Notes: generated by a model not told the origin, from the sequence alone. 64,000 bases of DNA from Streptomyces misionensis (GCF_900104815.1 NZ_FNTD01000004.1:7191001-7255000); one strand, 5' to 3'; counted from the stretch's first letter, positions 1 to 8,794 are shown. Translations and numbers: made by a program.

Positions 1-344
1 ACGCGCTCGCCACCCTGCGGCTGCTGCACCGCATCTGCCGCGTCTACGCCGCCGTCGGCGCGGCCGTCCCGGTCCTCGGGTTCGCCACGGCCGGCACGAT
101 GGGTGTCATGGGCAGCGCCTGGCTGATCGCCTCCATCGTCCTGACCGCCGCGGCCGCCGCCGTCCTGGCCCTCCTGGTGCTGCCCGCGCAGAGCGGCGAA
201 CTCGACGCCCTGAAGGACGCGACCCCGGGCCCCGCGCTCCGGGCGCCCGCCCGGCTGGCCATGCTCACCGGCCTGTTCAACCTGCTGTGGGCCACGGTCA
301 CGGTCCTGATGATCGTCCGCCCGGGGTCGACCACGGGTGCGTGA
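1..344 (+). CDS. Membrane protein, 5' end outside window
   Basis: The reading frame is open from base 3 and ends with TGA at 342-344, so the true start is upstream of the window. The visible 113 residues hold about three hydrophobic stretches, near residues 18-38, 38-60 and 82-104, split by a short polar loop around the LPAQSGELDALK segment. This fits a small integral membrane protein of the DUF2269-like or general actinobacterial four-helix type, but I cannot name the family. A run of about 110 non-coding bases separates it from the next gene. Confidence 0.6.
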   Translation, partial: ALATLRLLHRICRVYAAVGAAVPVLGFATAGTMGVMGSAWLIASIVLTAAAAAVLALLVLPAQSGELDALKDATPGPALRAPARLAMLTGLFNLLWATVTVLMIVRPGSTTGA

Positions 345-452
345 GGGCCGGGCGGCGGGGGAGACGTCGCCGCGGCCGGCGCCGGCCGCGGCCGTGATCC
401 CCGCCGTTCGTAGGATGAACCGTTCTGATCGCGTACGGGAGGGAGGCCGCCG

Positions 453-1433
453 ATGCTGGCCGCCGTGGTCGACGCGCCCGGTCCGCTCGCCGACGTGCTG
501 ACCGTACGCGAAGTGCCCCCGCCACCGGCCCCCGGTGCGGGCGAGGTCGTGGTGCGCATGCTCGCCTCGACCGTCAACCCCTCCGACGCGGTCACCGTCT
601 CGGGCGCCTACCGGACCCGGACGTCGTTCCCCATGGTCCCCGGCTTCGAGGGCGTCGGGGTGATCGACGCCGTCGGTCCCGGGGTGCCCGCCGCCGTGCT
701 CGGCCGGCGGGTGCTGCCGCTGGGCTCCGCCGGGGCCTGGCAGCAGTACAAGCGACTCGCCCACTCCTGGTGCGTCCCCGTTCCGGACGACATCCCCGAC
801 GACGTCGCCTGCTTCGCCTACGTCAACCCCCTGACGGCCGTGACGATGGTCGAGCGGTTCTGCCGGCCCGGCGTGCGTCACGTGGTGGTCACCGCGGCGA
901 CGTCGGCCATCGGCCGGCACCTCGCGGAACTCCTGAGCGAGCGCGGTGTCGCGCCGATCGGGGTCGTACGGGGGACGCCCGGGCGGACGGTCGCCGATCC
1001 GGCCCGGTGGCGGGCCGTGATCCGCACGGACGAGCCCGGCTGGCGCGAACGGCTGCGGGCGGTGACCGGCCCCCACGGCATCGAGGTGGCCTTCGACTGC
1101 GTCGGTGGCGCCGTGGGTGGTGACGTGTGCGCGCTGACCGCCCACGGCGGCGTGTTCGTCCACTACGGCCTGCTGTCGGGACGCCCGCTCCCGGCGGAGT
1201 CCCGCACCGGACACGGGGGCGCCCGCGTGGAGCTGTTCCGGCTGCGCGACACCGTCCACCAGGACGCCGGGCGGCACCTGCCCGAGCTGTTCGCCCCGGT
1301 CTTCGAGCACCTGCGCCGCGGCCGTCTGCACACGGCCGTCGCGGCCCGCGTGGGCCTCGGCGGCCTCGTCGGCCACCTCCGGAATCCCGCGGCCGGACGG
1401 CCCGGGAAGATCCTGATCGAGCCGCAGCGGTGA
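453..1433 (+). CDS. Zinc-free MDR reductase (quinone oxidoreductase / enoyl reductase type)
   Basis: The 326-residue protein has the medium-chain dehydrogenase/reductase layout: an N-terminal GroES-like domain (about 1-125, with the STVNPSDAVTVSG and PGFEGVG segments) followed by a Rossmann NAD(P)H-binding domain (about 135-270, VTAATSAIGRHLAELL). The zinc-ligand cysteines of alcohol dehydrogenases are absent, so it resembles mitochondrial 2-enoyl reductase or quinone oxidoreductases that reduce activated double bonds with NADPH. The start is set by GGGAGGGAGG just upstream. A probable terminator follows at 1551-1597. Its substrate is unknown, and nothing nearby ties it to a pathway. Confidence 0.8.
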   Translation: MLAAVVDAPGPLADVLTVREVPPPPAPGAGEVVVRMLASTVNPSDAVTVSGAYRTRTSFPMVPGFEGVGVIDAVGPGVPAAVLGRRVLPLGSAGAWQQYKRLAHSWCVPVPDDIPDDVACFAYVNPLTAVTMVERFCRPGVRHVVVTAATSAIGRHLAELLSERGVAPIGVVRGTPGRTVADPARWRAVIRTDEPGWRERLRAVTGPHGIEVAFDCVGGAVGGDVCALTAHGGVFVHYGLLSGRPLPAESRTGHGGARVELFRLRDTVHQDAGRHLPELFAPVFEHLRRGRLHTAVAARVGLGGLVGHLRNPAAGRPGKILIEPQR

Positions 1434-1550
1434 CAGGCCGCGGCCACCCGCGGCCGCCGCAGGAAGCGCCCCGGCAACCGCCGCCGGCCAGTCCGGCCGG
1501 CCCCGCCGCATCCCCGCAGCGGCCTCCCGAAGCACACCGCGCACCCCCGG

Positions 1551-1597
1551 CGCAGGGGCCGGTCGGCCCTGAAGACCCGACCGACGGGCCCCTGTGC
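1551..1597 (+). terminator. Probable terminator after MDR reductase
   Basis: An imperfect inverted repeat pairs GCAGGGGCC with GGGCCCCTGTGC, with an inner GGTCGG/CCGACC stem. It lies 120 bp after the reductase stop and before the next start, with no U-tract, as is common in Streptomyces. Confidence 0.5.
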
Positions 1598-1650
1598 CCG
1601 CCCGCCGCGGATGACGATGATCGGCGCATGCGGAGAAGGGAAGGCCAGGA

Positions 1651-2187
1651 GTGATCGCCGTCGTCGGACATCACGATCTCACCCCGCCGACGCTGGCCCT
1701 GCTGGAGGAGGAACTGCGCTCGCGGCTCGTGGACCGCGCCCGCGCGGGCCGTGCCGGACTGGTCCGGGCCGGCAGGGGCCTGCCCGTGGCGTTCGGACGG
1801 GCCGCCCGGGCGGCCGGTCTGGCCCTGGTGACGGTGCTGCCGGCCCGCCGGGGCATGCCCGCCCACGTCGCCGAGCCGGACCGCAAGGCGGCCGGCGAAC
1901 TGCTGCTGCTGTCGCAGATGGTGCGCCTGCTGGAGTACGACCCCGCCGACCGCGCCTCCTGCATCACCGCCGACGAGGCCCTGGTGCGCTCGTGCGGCGG
2001 GCTGCTGGCGGTCTGGGACGGCTCACCCTCCAACGGCCGGGACGCGACCGCCCACTTGGTGGCCTACGCCCGCAGCCACGGCGTCGACGTCGAGGTGGTG
2101 TGGCCGCACGGCGCCGAGCACCGCGGCGGCTCGCCCGCAAGGGCGCCGGTGACCCGCGGGCTCACGGGCCGTTCGCCGGGTGACTGA
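1651..2187 (+). CDS. Small hypothetical protein, SLOG/DprA-like Rossmann fold
   Basis: A 178-residue protein starting at GTG. It opens with IAVVGHHDLT, ends a helix with ALLEEELRSRL, and later has the segment GGLLAVWDGSPSNGRDATAHLVAYARSHG. That pattern of a glycine-rich first strand and a DG...GT/A loop with a following helix is like nucleotide- or ligand-binding SLOG/DprA-type folds, which are common as lone Streptomyces hypothetical proteins. GGAGAAGGGAAGG lies just upstream. No partner gene is evident. The fold assignment is by eye only and the function is unknown. Confidence 0.6.
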   Translation: MIAVVGHHDLTPPTLALLEEELRSRLVDRARAGRAGLVRAGRGLPVAFGRAARAAGLALVTVLPARRGMPAHVAEPDRKAAGELLLLSQMVRLLEYDPADRASCITADEALVRSCGGLLAVWDGSPSNGRDATAHLVAYARSHGVDVEVVWPHGAEHRGGSPARAPVTRGLTGRSPGD

Positions 2188-2362
2188 ATCCGGATCGCAG
2201 TGGACGGTGCTGTGCAGGCACTCGTCCGTCGGGACCAGGGAGCCGTCGGCGGGGACGGCCGCGAGCTCCGGGGGGCGTCCGGCGGCGGCCGGCAGCCGCG
2301 CGGCCTCGACGAGGGGCGGCTGCGCCGCTTCCGCCGGTGGGGGCCGAGGGGCGGAGGACGAG

Positions 2363-3220
2363 TCAGAGGGCCGGTGGTCCCGCCTCCACGCGGCGCAGCA
2401 CCGGGGCCAGCCGGTCCAGGTCGGGACCGCCCTGGAGTTGCCGTTCGTCCCACCAGGTGGCGCCCGCGTCGCGCAGCGGGCCGATCACGTCCGGGGCAGT
2501 GGCGGGATCCGTGACCCCGCCGAGGACGAACTCGAAGGGGCGCTCCTCCTCGCCCGCCCGCTGCTCGCGCACGAAGCCGACCAGCTCCCGCACCTGCGCC
2601 AGGTCCGGGACCTGCCCGTGGCGCGCGGTCTCGAAGAGCGGCACCGCGCCGTCCCAGCGGGCCGCGCGGCGCATGGGCCGGCGGTGCGGCCAGAAGCCGC
2701 CGATCCAGACCGGCGGGCGCGGCCGCTGCGCGGTGGCGGGCAGCAGCGTCACGTCCCGGGCCGTGTAGTGCCGGCCCTGGTGGTCCACCGGTTCACCGGA
2801 CCAGAAACGGGTCACCAGCTCCAGGCCCTCGTCCAGCCGGCCGGCCAGCTCGCGTGGCCCGGCGGTGTCGCCGAAGCTGCCGTACTCGTCCTCGACCGGG
2901 CCGCCGAGGCCCGCCGCGAAGACCACCCGGCCGCCGCTCAGCCGGTCCAACGTGGCGACCTGGCGGGCCAGTTGCTCCGGGCGGTACCGGGGGACCGGAG
3001 TCAGCAGCGTGCCCAGGCGGATCCGCGAGGTCGCGAGCGCGGCGGCGGTCAGCAGGATCCAGGGGTCGGCGAAGGGGCGTCCGTGGTGCCGCCGGTGCAG
3101 CACGTGGTCCCAGACGAACAACCCGTCCCAGCCCGCCTGTTCGGCGGCCGTGGCCAGGGTGGCGACGGCACGGGGGTCGGCGAAGTCACCGAAGTTCGGC
3201 ACGTTCACGGAGAAGCGCAT
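2363..3220 (-). CDS. LLM-class flavin/F420-dependent oxidoreductase
   Basis: The 285-residue protein is a bacterial luciferase-like (LLM) TIM barrel. It begins MRFSVNVPNFGDFADP, then shows GWDGLFVWDHVL, RIRLGTLLTPVPRYRPEQLARQ and the GGRVVFAAGLG segment that lines the flavin or F420 site. Such enzymes use FMN or F420 in oxidoreductions of small molecules; the substrate cannot be told. The ATG at 3220 is preferred because the frame continues upstream through Pro/Arg-rich sequence with no start like the family's. It is divergent from the crcB genes and shares the 3221-3463 intergenic region with their riboswitch. Confidence 0.8.
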   Translation of the reverse strand: MRFSVNVPNFGDFADPRAVATLATAAEQAGWDGLFVWDHVLHRRHHGRPFADPWILLTAAALATSRIRLGTLLTPVPRYRPEQLARQVATLDRLSGGRVVFAAGLGGPVEDEYGSFGDTAGPRELAGRLDEGLELVTRFWSGEPVDHQGRHYTARDVTLLPATAQRPRPPVWIGGFWPHRRPMRRAARWDGAVPLFETARHGQVPDLAQVRELVGFVREQRAGEEERPFEFVLGGVTDPATAPDVIGPLRDAGATWWDERQLQGGPDLDRLAPVLRRVEAGPPAL

Positions 3221-3319
3221 CCCGACATGATGGGCGGACGGCCGGGCCCCGGCAATCGACTTCTCCACCGGCCGCCCGGGTCCCCGCCGCCCCGTCGTCG
3301 GGCCGTTCCGCGCCCGCGC

Positions 3320-3325
3320 TATCCT
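3320..3325 (+). promoter_or_regulatory. Possible -10 box for the crcB transcript
   Basis: TATCCT fits TANNNT and would start transcription near 3332, about 24 bases before the riboswitch aptamer. No clear -35 hexamer is visible at 16-19 bp, so this is weak. Confidence 0.25.
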
Positions 3326-3355
3326 TGACGGGCGGTGCGACCCCGGTCCCCGCAC

Positions 3356-3410
3356 GGCGGTGGGTCCCGCCGTACCCAACCGCGGCAGTGTCGCCGCCGA
3401 TGGTCCCTCC
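3356..3410 (+). ncRNA. Fluoride riboswitch (crcB motif)
   Basis: The leader of crcB1 has the crcB RNA layout. A first hairpin pairs GGCG (3356-3359) with CGCC (3368-3371) around a GTGGGTCC loop, followed by a short linker ending in the conserved AACCGC. A second stem pairs GGC and GCC (3384-3395), and the tail CCGATGGTCCCTCC follows at 3397-3410. The loop GGGTCC can pair with GGTCCC in the tail except for one U-U, as the pseudoknot needs. The order and spacing match the Pseudomonas syringae element by memory. It sits directly before a fluoride-channel gene, which is the usual target. Fluoride binding should favour expression. Confidence 0.75.
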
Positions 3411-3463
3411 TGACGACGAAGCGCGCCGCGGCATGCCCTGGCGCCGGTACCGAGGAGGTCCAT

Positions 3464-3940
3464 GTGGGAGAGGTCCGGATCGAGGAGGCCGCCGAAGCCG
3501 GCACCGAGGCACCCGTGTCCGCCCGGCCGCCCGCGCCGTGGCGCGGACAGCCGCCGGTCCTCGCGGCCGTGGCCGTGGGCGGTGCCCTCGGGGCGTGCGC
3601 CCGCTACGGTGCCGCCCTGCTGTGGCCGACCGGGGCCACGGCGTTCCCCTGGACCACCTTCTGGGTCAATGTGACCGGCTGCGCCGTCATGGGCGTCCTC
3701 ATGGCGGTCATCACCGATCTCCGGGTGGGGCACCGCCTGGTCAGGCCCTTCCTCGGCACCGGAGTGCTCGGCGGGTTCACCACCTTCTCCGCCTACGTCG
3801 TGGACATCGAGCGCCTGACCGGCGCCGGCCGGGCCACCACCGGCCTGCTGGACCTCGCCGCCACCCTGCTCGGCGCCCTCGCCGCCGTGTGGACGACGGC
3901 GCACCTCACTCGCCGCGTCATCCGGTGGAGGGCCTCATGA
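3464..3940 (+). CDS. crcB1: Fluoride channel subunit CrcB/Fluc 1
   Basis: CrcB/Fluc proteins are dual-topology membrane channels that let F- leave the cytoplasm. After a polar N-terminus of about 30 residues there are four membrane helices. The WVNVTGC segment carries the conserved Asn, and LGGFTTFSAY is the conserved GGxTTFS track. The GTG at 3464 is chosen because GAGGAGG lies 6 bases before it; an upstream in-frame GTG at 3335 would lie before and run through the riboswitch. The stop overlaps an ATG (ATGA). At 158 residues it is typical with an N-terminal extension. It pairs with crcB2, as expected for a heterodimeric actinobacterial channel. Confidence 0.9.
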   Translation: MGEVRIEEAAEAGTEAPVSARPPAPWRGQPPVLAAVAVGGALGACARYGAALLWPTGATAFPWTTFWVNVTGCAVMGVLMAVITDLRVGHRLVRPFLGTGVLGGFTTFSAYVVDIERLTGAGRATTGLLDLAATLLGALAAVWTTAHLTRRVIRWRAS

Positions 3941-4080
3941 CGGCCCGGACCCGCCCCCGCCGTACGGCTCACCGTGCCTTTTCGCCCCGACCGGCCGAAC
4001 CGGTCGGCGAGGGCCCGGTGGCCGCCGACCACCGCGAGACCGTGTGCCGCAACGGCCATCGGGACAAGGAGAGTTCGTGA
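3937..4080 (+). CDS. Short ORF bridging crcB1 and crcB2
   Basis: A 47-codon frame starts at the ATG overlapping the crcB1 stop and ends in a TGA overlapping the GTG start of crcB2, so it could serve to couple translation. The peptide is Arg/Pro-rich and has no recognisable domain. Overlaps at both ends argue for translation of the interval; the lack of similarity to DUF190-like proteins sometimes found here argues that the product itself has no role. Confidence 0.3.
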   Translation: MTARTRPRRTAHRAFSPRPAEPVGEGPVAADHRETVCRNGHRDKESS

Positions 4081-4451
4081 ACTGGCTGCTCGTCGTCGCC
4101 GGGGCCGCCGTGGGCGCACCGCTGCGCTACCTCACCGACCGTGCCGTGCAGTCGCGGCACGACACCGTCTTCCCCTGGGGCACCTTCACCGTGAACGTCG
4201 TCGGCAGCCTCGTCCTCGGCCTGGTCACCGGGGCGGTCGTGGTCGGCGGGATGTCCTCCGACGCACAGCTGCTGATCGGCACCGGATTGTGCGGGGCGCT
4301 GACCACGTACTCCACGTTCTCCTACGAGACGCTGCGGCTCGCCGAGGACGGCGCCCGCTTCCTCGCCGCCGCCAACGTGGTGGCGAGCGTCGTCGCCGGA
4401 CTCGGCGCGGCCTTCACCGGCGCCGTCCTCGCCCAGGCCCTCTGGACCTGA
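4077..4451 (+). CDS. crcB2: Fluoride channel subunit CrcB/Fluc 2
   Basis: A 124-residue CrcB/Fluc protein of normal length with four membrane helices. It has FTVNVVGS with the conserved pore Asn and GALTTYSTFSYE matching the Phe/Thr track. The GTG at 4077 is preferred over a frame opening at 4044, since AAGGAGA sits 5 bases before it and the family begins right at the first helix. Together with crcB1 it would form an antiparallel heterodimer. Both genes are downstream of the predicted fluoride riboswitch. Confidence 0.9.
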   Translation: MNWLLVVAGAAVGAPLRYLTDRAVQSRHDTVFPWGTFTVNVVGSLVLGLVTGAVVVGGMSSDAQLLIGTGLCGALTTYSTFSYETLRLAEDGARFLAAANVVASVVAGLGAAFTGAVLAQALWT

Positions 4452-4531
4452 TCCGGCCCCCCGCTCTGACGAGGTGTTTTACAGTGGCTGGCGCCAGTTC
4501 CGACGACAGGACCTGTGAGGTATCCGCGAAC

Positions 4532-6433
4532 ATGCCGACCGAGACGTTTGAGTTTCAGGTGGAGGCACGTCAGCTGCTCCAGCTGATGATCCACTCGGTG
4601 TACTCGAACAAGGATGTCTTTCTGCGCGAGCTCGTCTCGAACGCGTCCGACGCGCTCGACAAGCTGCGCCTGGAGAAGCTGAAGGACGACTCGCTCGACG
4701 CCGACGTGTCCGACCTGCACATCGAGCTGGACATCGACAAGGACGCCCGCACCCTCACCGTGCGGGACAACGGCATCGGGATGTCGTACGACGAGGTCGG
4801 CCGGCTCATCGGCACCATCGCCAACTCCGGCACCGCCGCGTTCCTCGAGGAGCTGCGCGAGTCCAAGGACGCGGCCGGCGAGGAGGGGCTCATCGGCCAG
4901 TTCGGCGTCGGGTTCTACTCCGGCTTCATGGTGGCCGACGAGGTCACCCTGGTGACCCGGCGCGCGGGCGAGAAGCAGGGCACCCGCTGGACCTCGCGCG
5001 GCGAGGGCACGTACACCCTGACGACGGTCGAGGACGCGCCGCAGGGCACCTCGGTCACCCTCCACCTCAAGCCGGCCGACCCGGAGAACCAGCTCCACGA
5101 CTACACCTCTTCCTGGAAGGTCAGGGAGATCGTCAAGCGGTACTCCGACTTCATCACCTGGCCGATCCGGATGACCCCCGAGGGCGCCGCGACCGACGAG
5201 GGCGAGCCCGAGCCCGAGACCCTCAACTCCATGAAGGCGCTGTGGGCCCGGCCGCGCGACCAGGTGTCCGACGACGAGTACCACGAGCTGTACAAGCACA
5301 TCGGCCACGACTGGCGCGACCCGCTGGAGACCATCCGTCTCCAGGCGGAGGGCACCTTCGAGTACCAGGCGCTGCTCTTCCTGCCCGCGCACGCCCCGCA
5401 CGACCTGTTCACCCGGGACTTCCGGCGCGGCGTACAGCTGTACGTCAAGCGCGTGTTCATCATGGACGACTGCGAGGCGCTGCTGCCGCCGTACCTGCGC
5501 TTCGTCAAGGGCGTCGTCGACGCGGCGGACCTCTCGCTGAACGTGTCCCGCGAGATCCTCCAGCAGGACCGCCACATCGAGATGATGCGGCGCCGGCTGA
5601 CCAAGAAGGTCCTGTCCACCGTCAAGGACCTGATGGCCGAGGAGTCGGACCGGTACGCCACGTTCTGGCGGGAGTTCGGCACCGTCCTGAAGGAGGGCCT
5701 GGTCACCGACGCGGAGAACCGCGACGCCCTCCTCGCCGTCTCCTCGTTCGCCAGCACCCACCACGACACCGAGCCGACCACGCTCAAGCAGTACGTGGAG
5801 CGGATGAAGGACGGCCAGGACGACATCTACTACCTGACCGGCGAGTCCCGGCAGAGCATCGAGAACTCCCCGCACATGGAGGCGTTCCGCGCGCGGGGCA
5901 TCGAGGTGCTGCTGCTGACCGACCCGGTGGACGAGGTGTGGGTCGACGCCGTCGGCGAGTTCGAGGGCAAGAAACTGCGGTCCGTCGCCAAGGGCGAGAT
6001 CGACCTCGACGGCGAGGACGCGGAGGCCGCGAGCGGCGAGCGGGAGAAGCAGAGCGAGGAGTACGCCGGGCTGCTCGAGTGGATGGGCAAGCACCTGGCG
6101 GACGACATCAAGGAGGTGCGCCTGTCCTCCCGGCTCACTGTCTCCCCGGCCTGTGTCGTCTCCGACGCGGGCGACCTCACGCCGGCCCTGGAGAACATGT
6201 ACCGGGCCATGGGCCAGGAAGTGCCCACCGCCAAGCGCATCCTGGAGCTGAACCCCGGCCACGCGCTGGTGAAGGGCCTCAACCAGGCGTACACCGAGCG
6301 CGGAGAGGCCCCCGAACTGGCGGAGACCGCCGAGCTGCTGCACTGCCTGGCGGTCCTCGCCGAGGGCGGCCAGCCGAAGGAACCGGCCCGCTTCGTCAAG
6401 CTGATGGCGGAGCGGCTGGAACGGGCGCTGTAA
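4532..6433 (+). CDS. htpG: Chaperone HtpG (bacterial Hsp90)
   Basis: The 633-residue protein is full-length HtpG, a cytoplasmic ATP-dependent chaperone acting as a homodimer. The N-terminal GHKL ATPase shows [14 protein letters not shown] (ATP-binding Glu/Asn), [11 protein letters not shown] and [15 protein letters not shown], which forms the ATP lid. The middle domain holds the segment [16 protein letters not shown], and the C-terminal dimerisation region ends with [10 protein letters not shown]. The ATG at 4532 gives the family's [26 protein letters not shown] beginning. A strong hairpin at 6584-6625 follows. No clear sigma-H type heat-shock promoter could be identified in the 80 bases upstream. 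Confidence 0.97.
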
Positions 6434-6583
6434 CACCGGAGCCCCGGGCGCCGCGACCGGTCGGACGGCGCGCCGCCCGGGAGCGTCCAGGCGTACCAGG
6501 GCCTGTTCTCCTGACGAGAGCTATGCCGCCGGGCTCCACCTGAGTGGATCCATCCTCTGGTGACGCAGCCTCGACCCGGGGCC

Positions 6584-6625
6584 GCGGTTGCGGCGTCCGG
6601 CCGGCAAGCCGGACGCCGCAACCGC
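6584..6625. terminator. Bidirectional terminator between htpG and hydrolase
   Basis: A perfect 18-bp inverted repeat (arms 6584-6601 and 6608-6625, loop CGGCAA) lies between two convergent genes and can end transcription from both sides. Confidence 0.85.
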
Positions 6626-6630
6626 GCACG

Positions 6631-7398
6631 TCAGGCCGACGCGGTGACCGCTCCGCCGAGGTGGCGGGCGAAGAACCGGACCGCGCTGTCGGCCTCGAAC
6701 CGGGGCAGCTCCTTGTGCCGGCCCGAGTTCACGTGCAACGACTTCTCCTTCGAGGCGAAGGCGTCGAACAGCGCGAGACCCTCCTCGCGAGAGATGTGCT
6801 CGTCGTCCCACTGCAGATCGAACTCGATCGGGATGGTGATCTGCTTCGCCTTCTCGGCCAGGACGTCGGGCCAGTGCTGGCCGAAGACGGCGGCCGTGAT
6901 CCGGGGTTCGGCGGCCACGAACGGCACGCCGATCGCGGTGCCCATGTTGATGCCCCAGTAGCCGACCGGCCCGTCGCTGCCGATCTCCGGAAGCTCCTGG
7001 AGAGCGTCCAGGAGCGCCTGGTACTCGGGCACGGCGAGCTCCGCCAGGTGGTCGTTGTAGCGGACGACGATCGGGCCTTCCGGCTCGCCCGCCGCCCTCG
7101 CCCGGAACAACTCGGCGATCTCCGCTTCGTCGTGCGCCGTGCGCGGCCGGTCGCCGTGACCGGGCGCGTCGACGACGGCGACGTGGAAGCCGCAGCCGGT
7201 CACCAGGAGGCGGGCGCGGCCCGCCATCGCCGGGTGCTTCTTGTGGTTGCCGCCGCCGTGTCCCATCAGGACCAGGGGCGCTCGATCGGTGGCGCCAGAG
7301 GCCGGTGACCAGAGGACTCCGGGGACATCGTCCACGGTGAAGTCGCGCTCGATCACGCCGTTCGACGAAGATTCGGCGGTGAACCGCAGAGAGTGCAT
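6631..7398 (-). CDS. Alpha/beta hydrolase-like protein without Ser nucleophile
   Basis: A 255-residue protein of the dienelactone hydrolase/peptidase-like alpha/beta hydrolase fold. It shows LVLMGHGGGNHKKHP for the oxyanion region, VAVVDAPGHGDRP, then GYWGINMGTAIG at the nucleophile elbow, and a late HVNSGRHKELP segment with the expected His. The elbow normally reads GxSxG, but here residue 151 is Asn (AAC), so ordinary ester hydrolysis is unlikely unless another residue takes over. The start at 7398 has GAAAGG upstream and gives a normal length. A short ORF with a stronger ribosome site lies about 50 bases upstream. Confidence 0.8.
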   Translation of the reverse strand: MHSLRFTAESSSNGVIERDFTVDDVPGVLWSPASGATDRAPLVLMGHGGGNHKKHPAMAGRARLLVTGCGFHVAVVDAPGHGDRPRTAHDEAEIAELFRARAAGEPEGPIVVRYNDHLAELAVPEYQALLDALQELPEIGSDGPVGYWGINMGTAIGVPFVAAEPRITAAVFGQHWPDVLAEKAKQITIPIEFDLQWDDEHISREEGLALFDAFASKEKSLHVNSGRHKELPRFEADSAVRFFARHLGGAVTASA

Positions 7399-7448
7399 AG
7401 GTGTTGCCTTTCGGGAGTGCCTTGTTGTCGAGGCGCTCCCGGCGAGAC

Positions 7449-7508
7449 CTACGTCAATCGCCCGACCGTGACGGGAAGGGGGAGCACCCACAGAGATACA
7501 GCGTTCAT
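7449..7508 (-). CDS. Possible 19-residue leader peptide upstream of hydrolase
   Basis: On the minus strand an ATG at 7508 follows a near-perfect ribosome site, GAGGAGGTGAGACCC, and opens a frame MNAVSLWVLPLPVTVGRLT ending in TAG at 7449. The hydrolase start is 50 bases further on. The strong site with so short a product suggests a leader ORF that could control the hydrolase by attenuation or coupling. No run of one amino acid is present, so any signal would be drug- or peptide-dependent stalling. It may also simply be chance. Confidence 0.35.
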   Translation of the reverse strand: MNAVSLWVLPLPVTVGRLT

Positions 7509-7614
7509 GGGTCTCACCTCCTCGGGCGACGTCACGGGCAACTGAAAGCTACCAGACTGATCATCAGCCCGCCCAGGCCTTTTCCTGACACGTGACGTCA
7601 ACGCAGAACGGGCC

Positions 7615-8100
7615 CTAGGCGTACGGCGTGAAGTGCGCCGGCGCGTGGTCGATGGGGAGTCCGGGGCGCCAGGCGGTGAGGATCTGGGCGCTGCACACGA
7701 ACAGGCCGTCGGGCAGCCGGTCCAGGGGGTACCAGGCCCAGTCGCCGACCCGCTCGTCCGGCTGCGTCGCCGGTCGGCCGCGCCACGCGGTGACGACGGC
7801 GCCGACCGTCACCCGTACGACGTCCTCGACGTGGTCGACCAGCGTGCCCAGCAGCCGGACGTCCTCGGTCCGTGCGACGAGCCCGGTCTCCTCGGCGAGT
7901 TCACGGACCGCGGTCCGCTCCAGCGACTCCCCGGCCTCCACGGTGCCGCCCGGCAGTTCGAGCGTGCCGCGCCGGTGCCGGCCGAGCAGCAGCCCCTCGT
8001 CGCCGAGGACGATCACCCCCACACCGACGGCGGCGTGCGGGACGGGCGGCTTGGGGGAGCGGTTGCGGCTGGAGACGGGGGTGACGCCGGGTACGGACAC
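7615..8100 (-). CDS. Nudix hydrolase
   Basis: A 161-residue Nudix protein. The Nudix box begins [20 protein letters not shown] and ends ETGL, matching GX5EX7REUXEEXGU, so it should bind Mg2+ and cleave a nucleoside diphosphate linked to another group. The upstream segment [21 protein letters not shown] and the downstream [14 protein letters not shown] fit MutT/NUDT15-like pyrophosphatases that clean up oxidised or unusual nucleotides. The start is GTG at 8100, with AGGAG 8 bases before it. Substrate unknown. Confidence 0.88.
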   Translation of the reverse strand: MSVPGVTPVSSRNRSPKPPVPHAAVGVGVIVLGDEGLLLGRHRRGTLELPGGTVEAGESLERTAVRELAEETGLVARTEDVRLLGTLVDHVEDVVRVTVGAVVTAWRGRPATQPDERVGDWAWYPLDRLPDGLFVCSAQILTAWRPGLPIDHAPAHFTPYA

Positions 8101-8227
8101 GGGGGGACTCCTGGGGGAGACGGGTGCGGGGGAGGGACGGGGACGGGCTGCTGCCCGCGGGCCACTATGTCGGATGCCGTGCCTCGACGTGCCGTCCGGC
8201 GGGGCGCCGGCCGCGCCGGTCCACCGG

Positions 8228-8653
8228 TCACTCGGCGTCGTCCTCGTACTGGGCCGGATACACGGACGGATCGTCCAGCGGCAGCTTGAGCCAGGAGATC
8301 ATCTCCCGCAGCCGGTGGTAGGCGCGCAGCCGCTCGCCGTCGCTGTCCCGCTGTTCCGCCTCCGCGATCGGCTCCCACAGCCGGTGAACCATCACCGGCC
8401 CGATCTCCAGCAGCCCGCCGCTGCCGCCGGTGGCCCACCGCGCCAGCACATAGCGGGCGAGGGCGCCCACGGGGATGCCCAGGTTCTCCGACATGCCGCG
8501 CAGGGTGGCCAGCGGATCGAGCCGGCCGTACAGGACGACGTCCGACTTGAAGTTGGCGTGCGGATCGTCGGCCGGCCAGGTGGCGTTCCAGCGGTCGAGC
8601 CGGATCACCGGCTCCTCCCGCGGGCCGGTCTCGTCGTGCGGCACGGTGCTCAC
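8228..8653 (-). CDS. DUF6027-like hypothetical protein
   Basis: A 141-residue acidic protein starting at GTG (8653) behind GAGGGAGGGACC. It includes the segments [20 protein letters not shown] and [20 protein letters not shown]. These look like a Streptomyces-restricted family I recall as DUF6027, possibly with a helix-turn-helix-like core ([17 protein letters not shown]). No function is known. It is divergent from the hemerythrin gene. Confidence 0.6.
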   Translation of the reverse strand: MSTVPHDETGPREEPVIRLDRWNATWPADDPHANFKSDVVLYGRLDPLATLRGMSENLGIPVGALARYVLARWATGGSGGLLEIGPVMVHRLWEPIAEAEQRDSDGERLRAYHRLREMISWLKLPLDDPSVYPAQYEDDAE

Positions 8654-8765
8654 GGTCCCTCCCTCGGGCGACGCCTGCCCGTCATCATGCCCCGCCCTCG
8701 GGGCCGCGATCCGCCACCGGGGTGAATCACCGCGATCGGAACGGCGGAGGCGGGTACTCAGGGGG

Positions 8766-8794
8766 ACGGCCGCCCCGGTGTCCGGGGCGGCCGT
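8766..8794. terminator. Strong hairpin in divergent intergenic region
   Basis: A perfect 13-bp stem (ACGGCCGCCCCGG / CCGGGGCGGCCGT) with a TGT loop. It lies between two divergent genes, where neither needs a terminator, so it may stop read-through from a promoter not recognised here or lie in the hemerythrin gene's leader. Confidence 0.5.
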
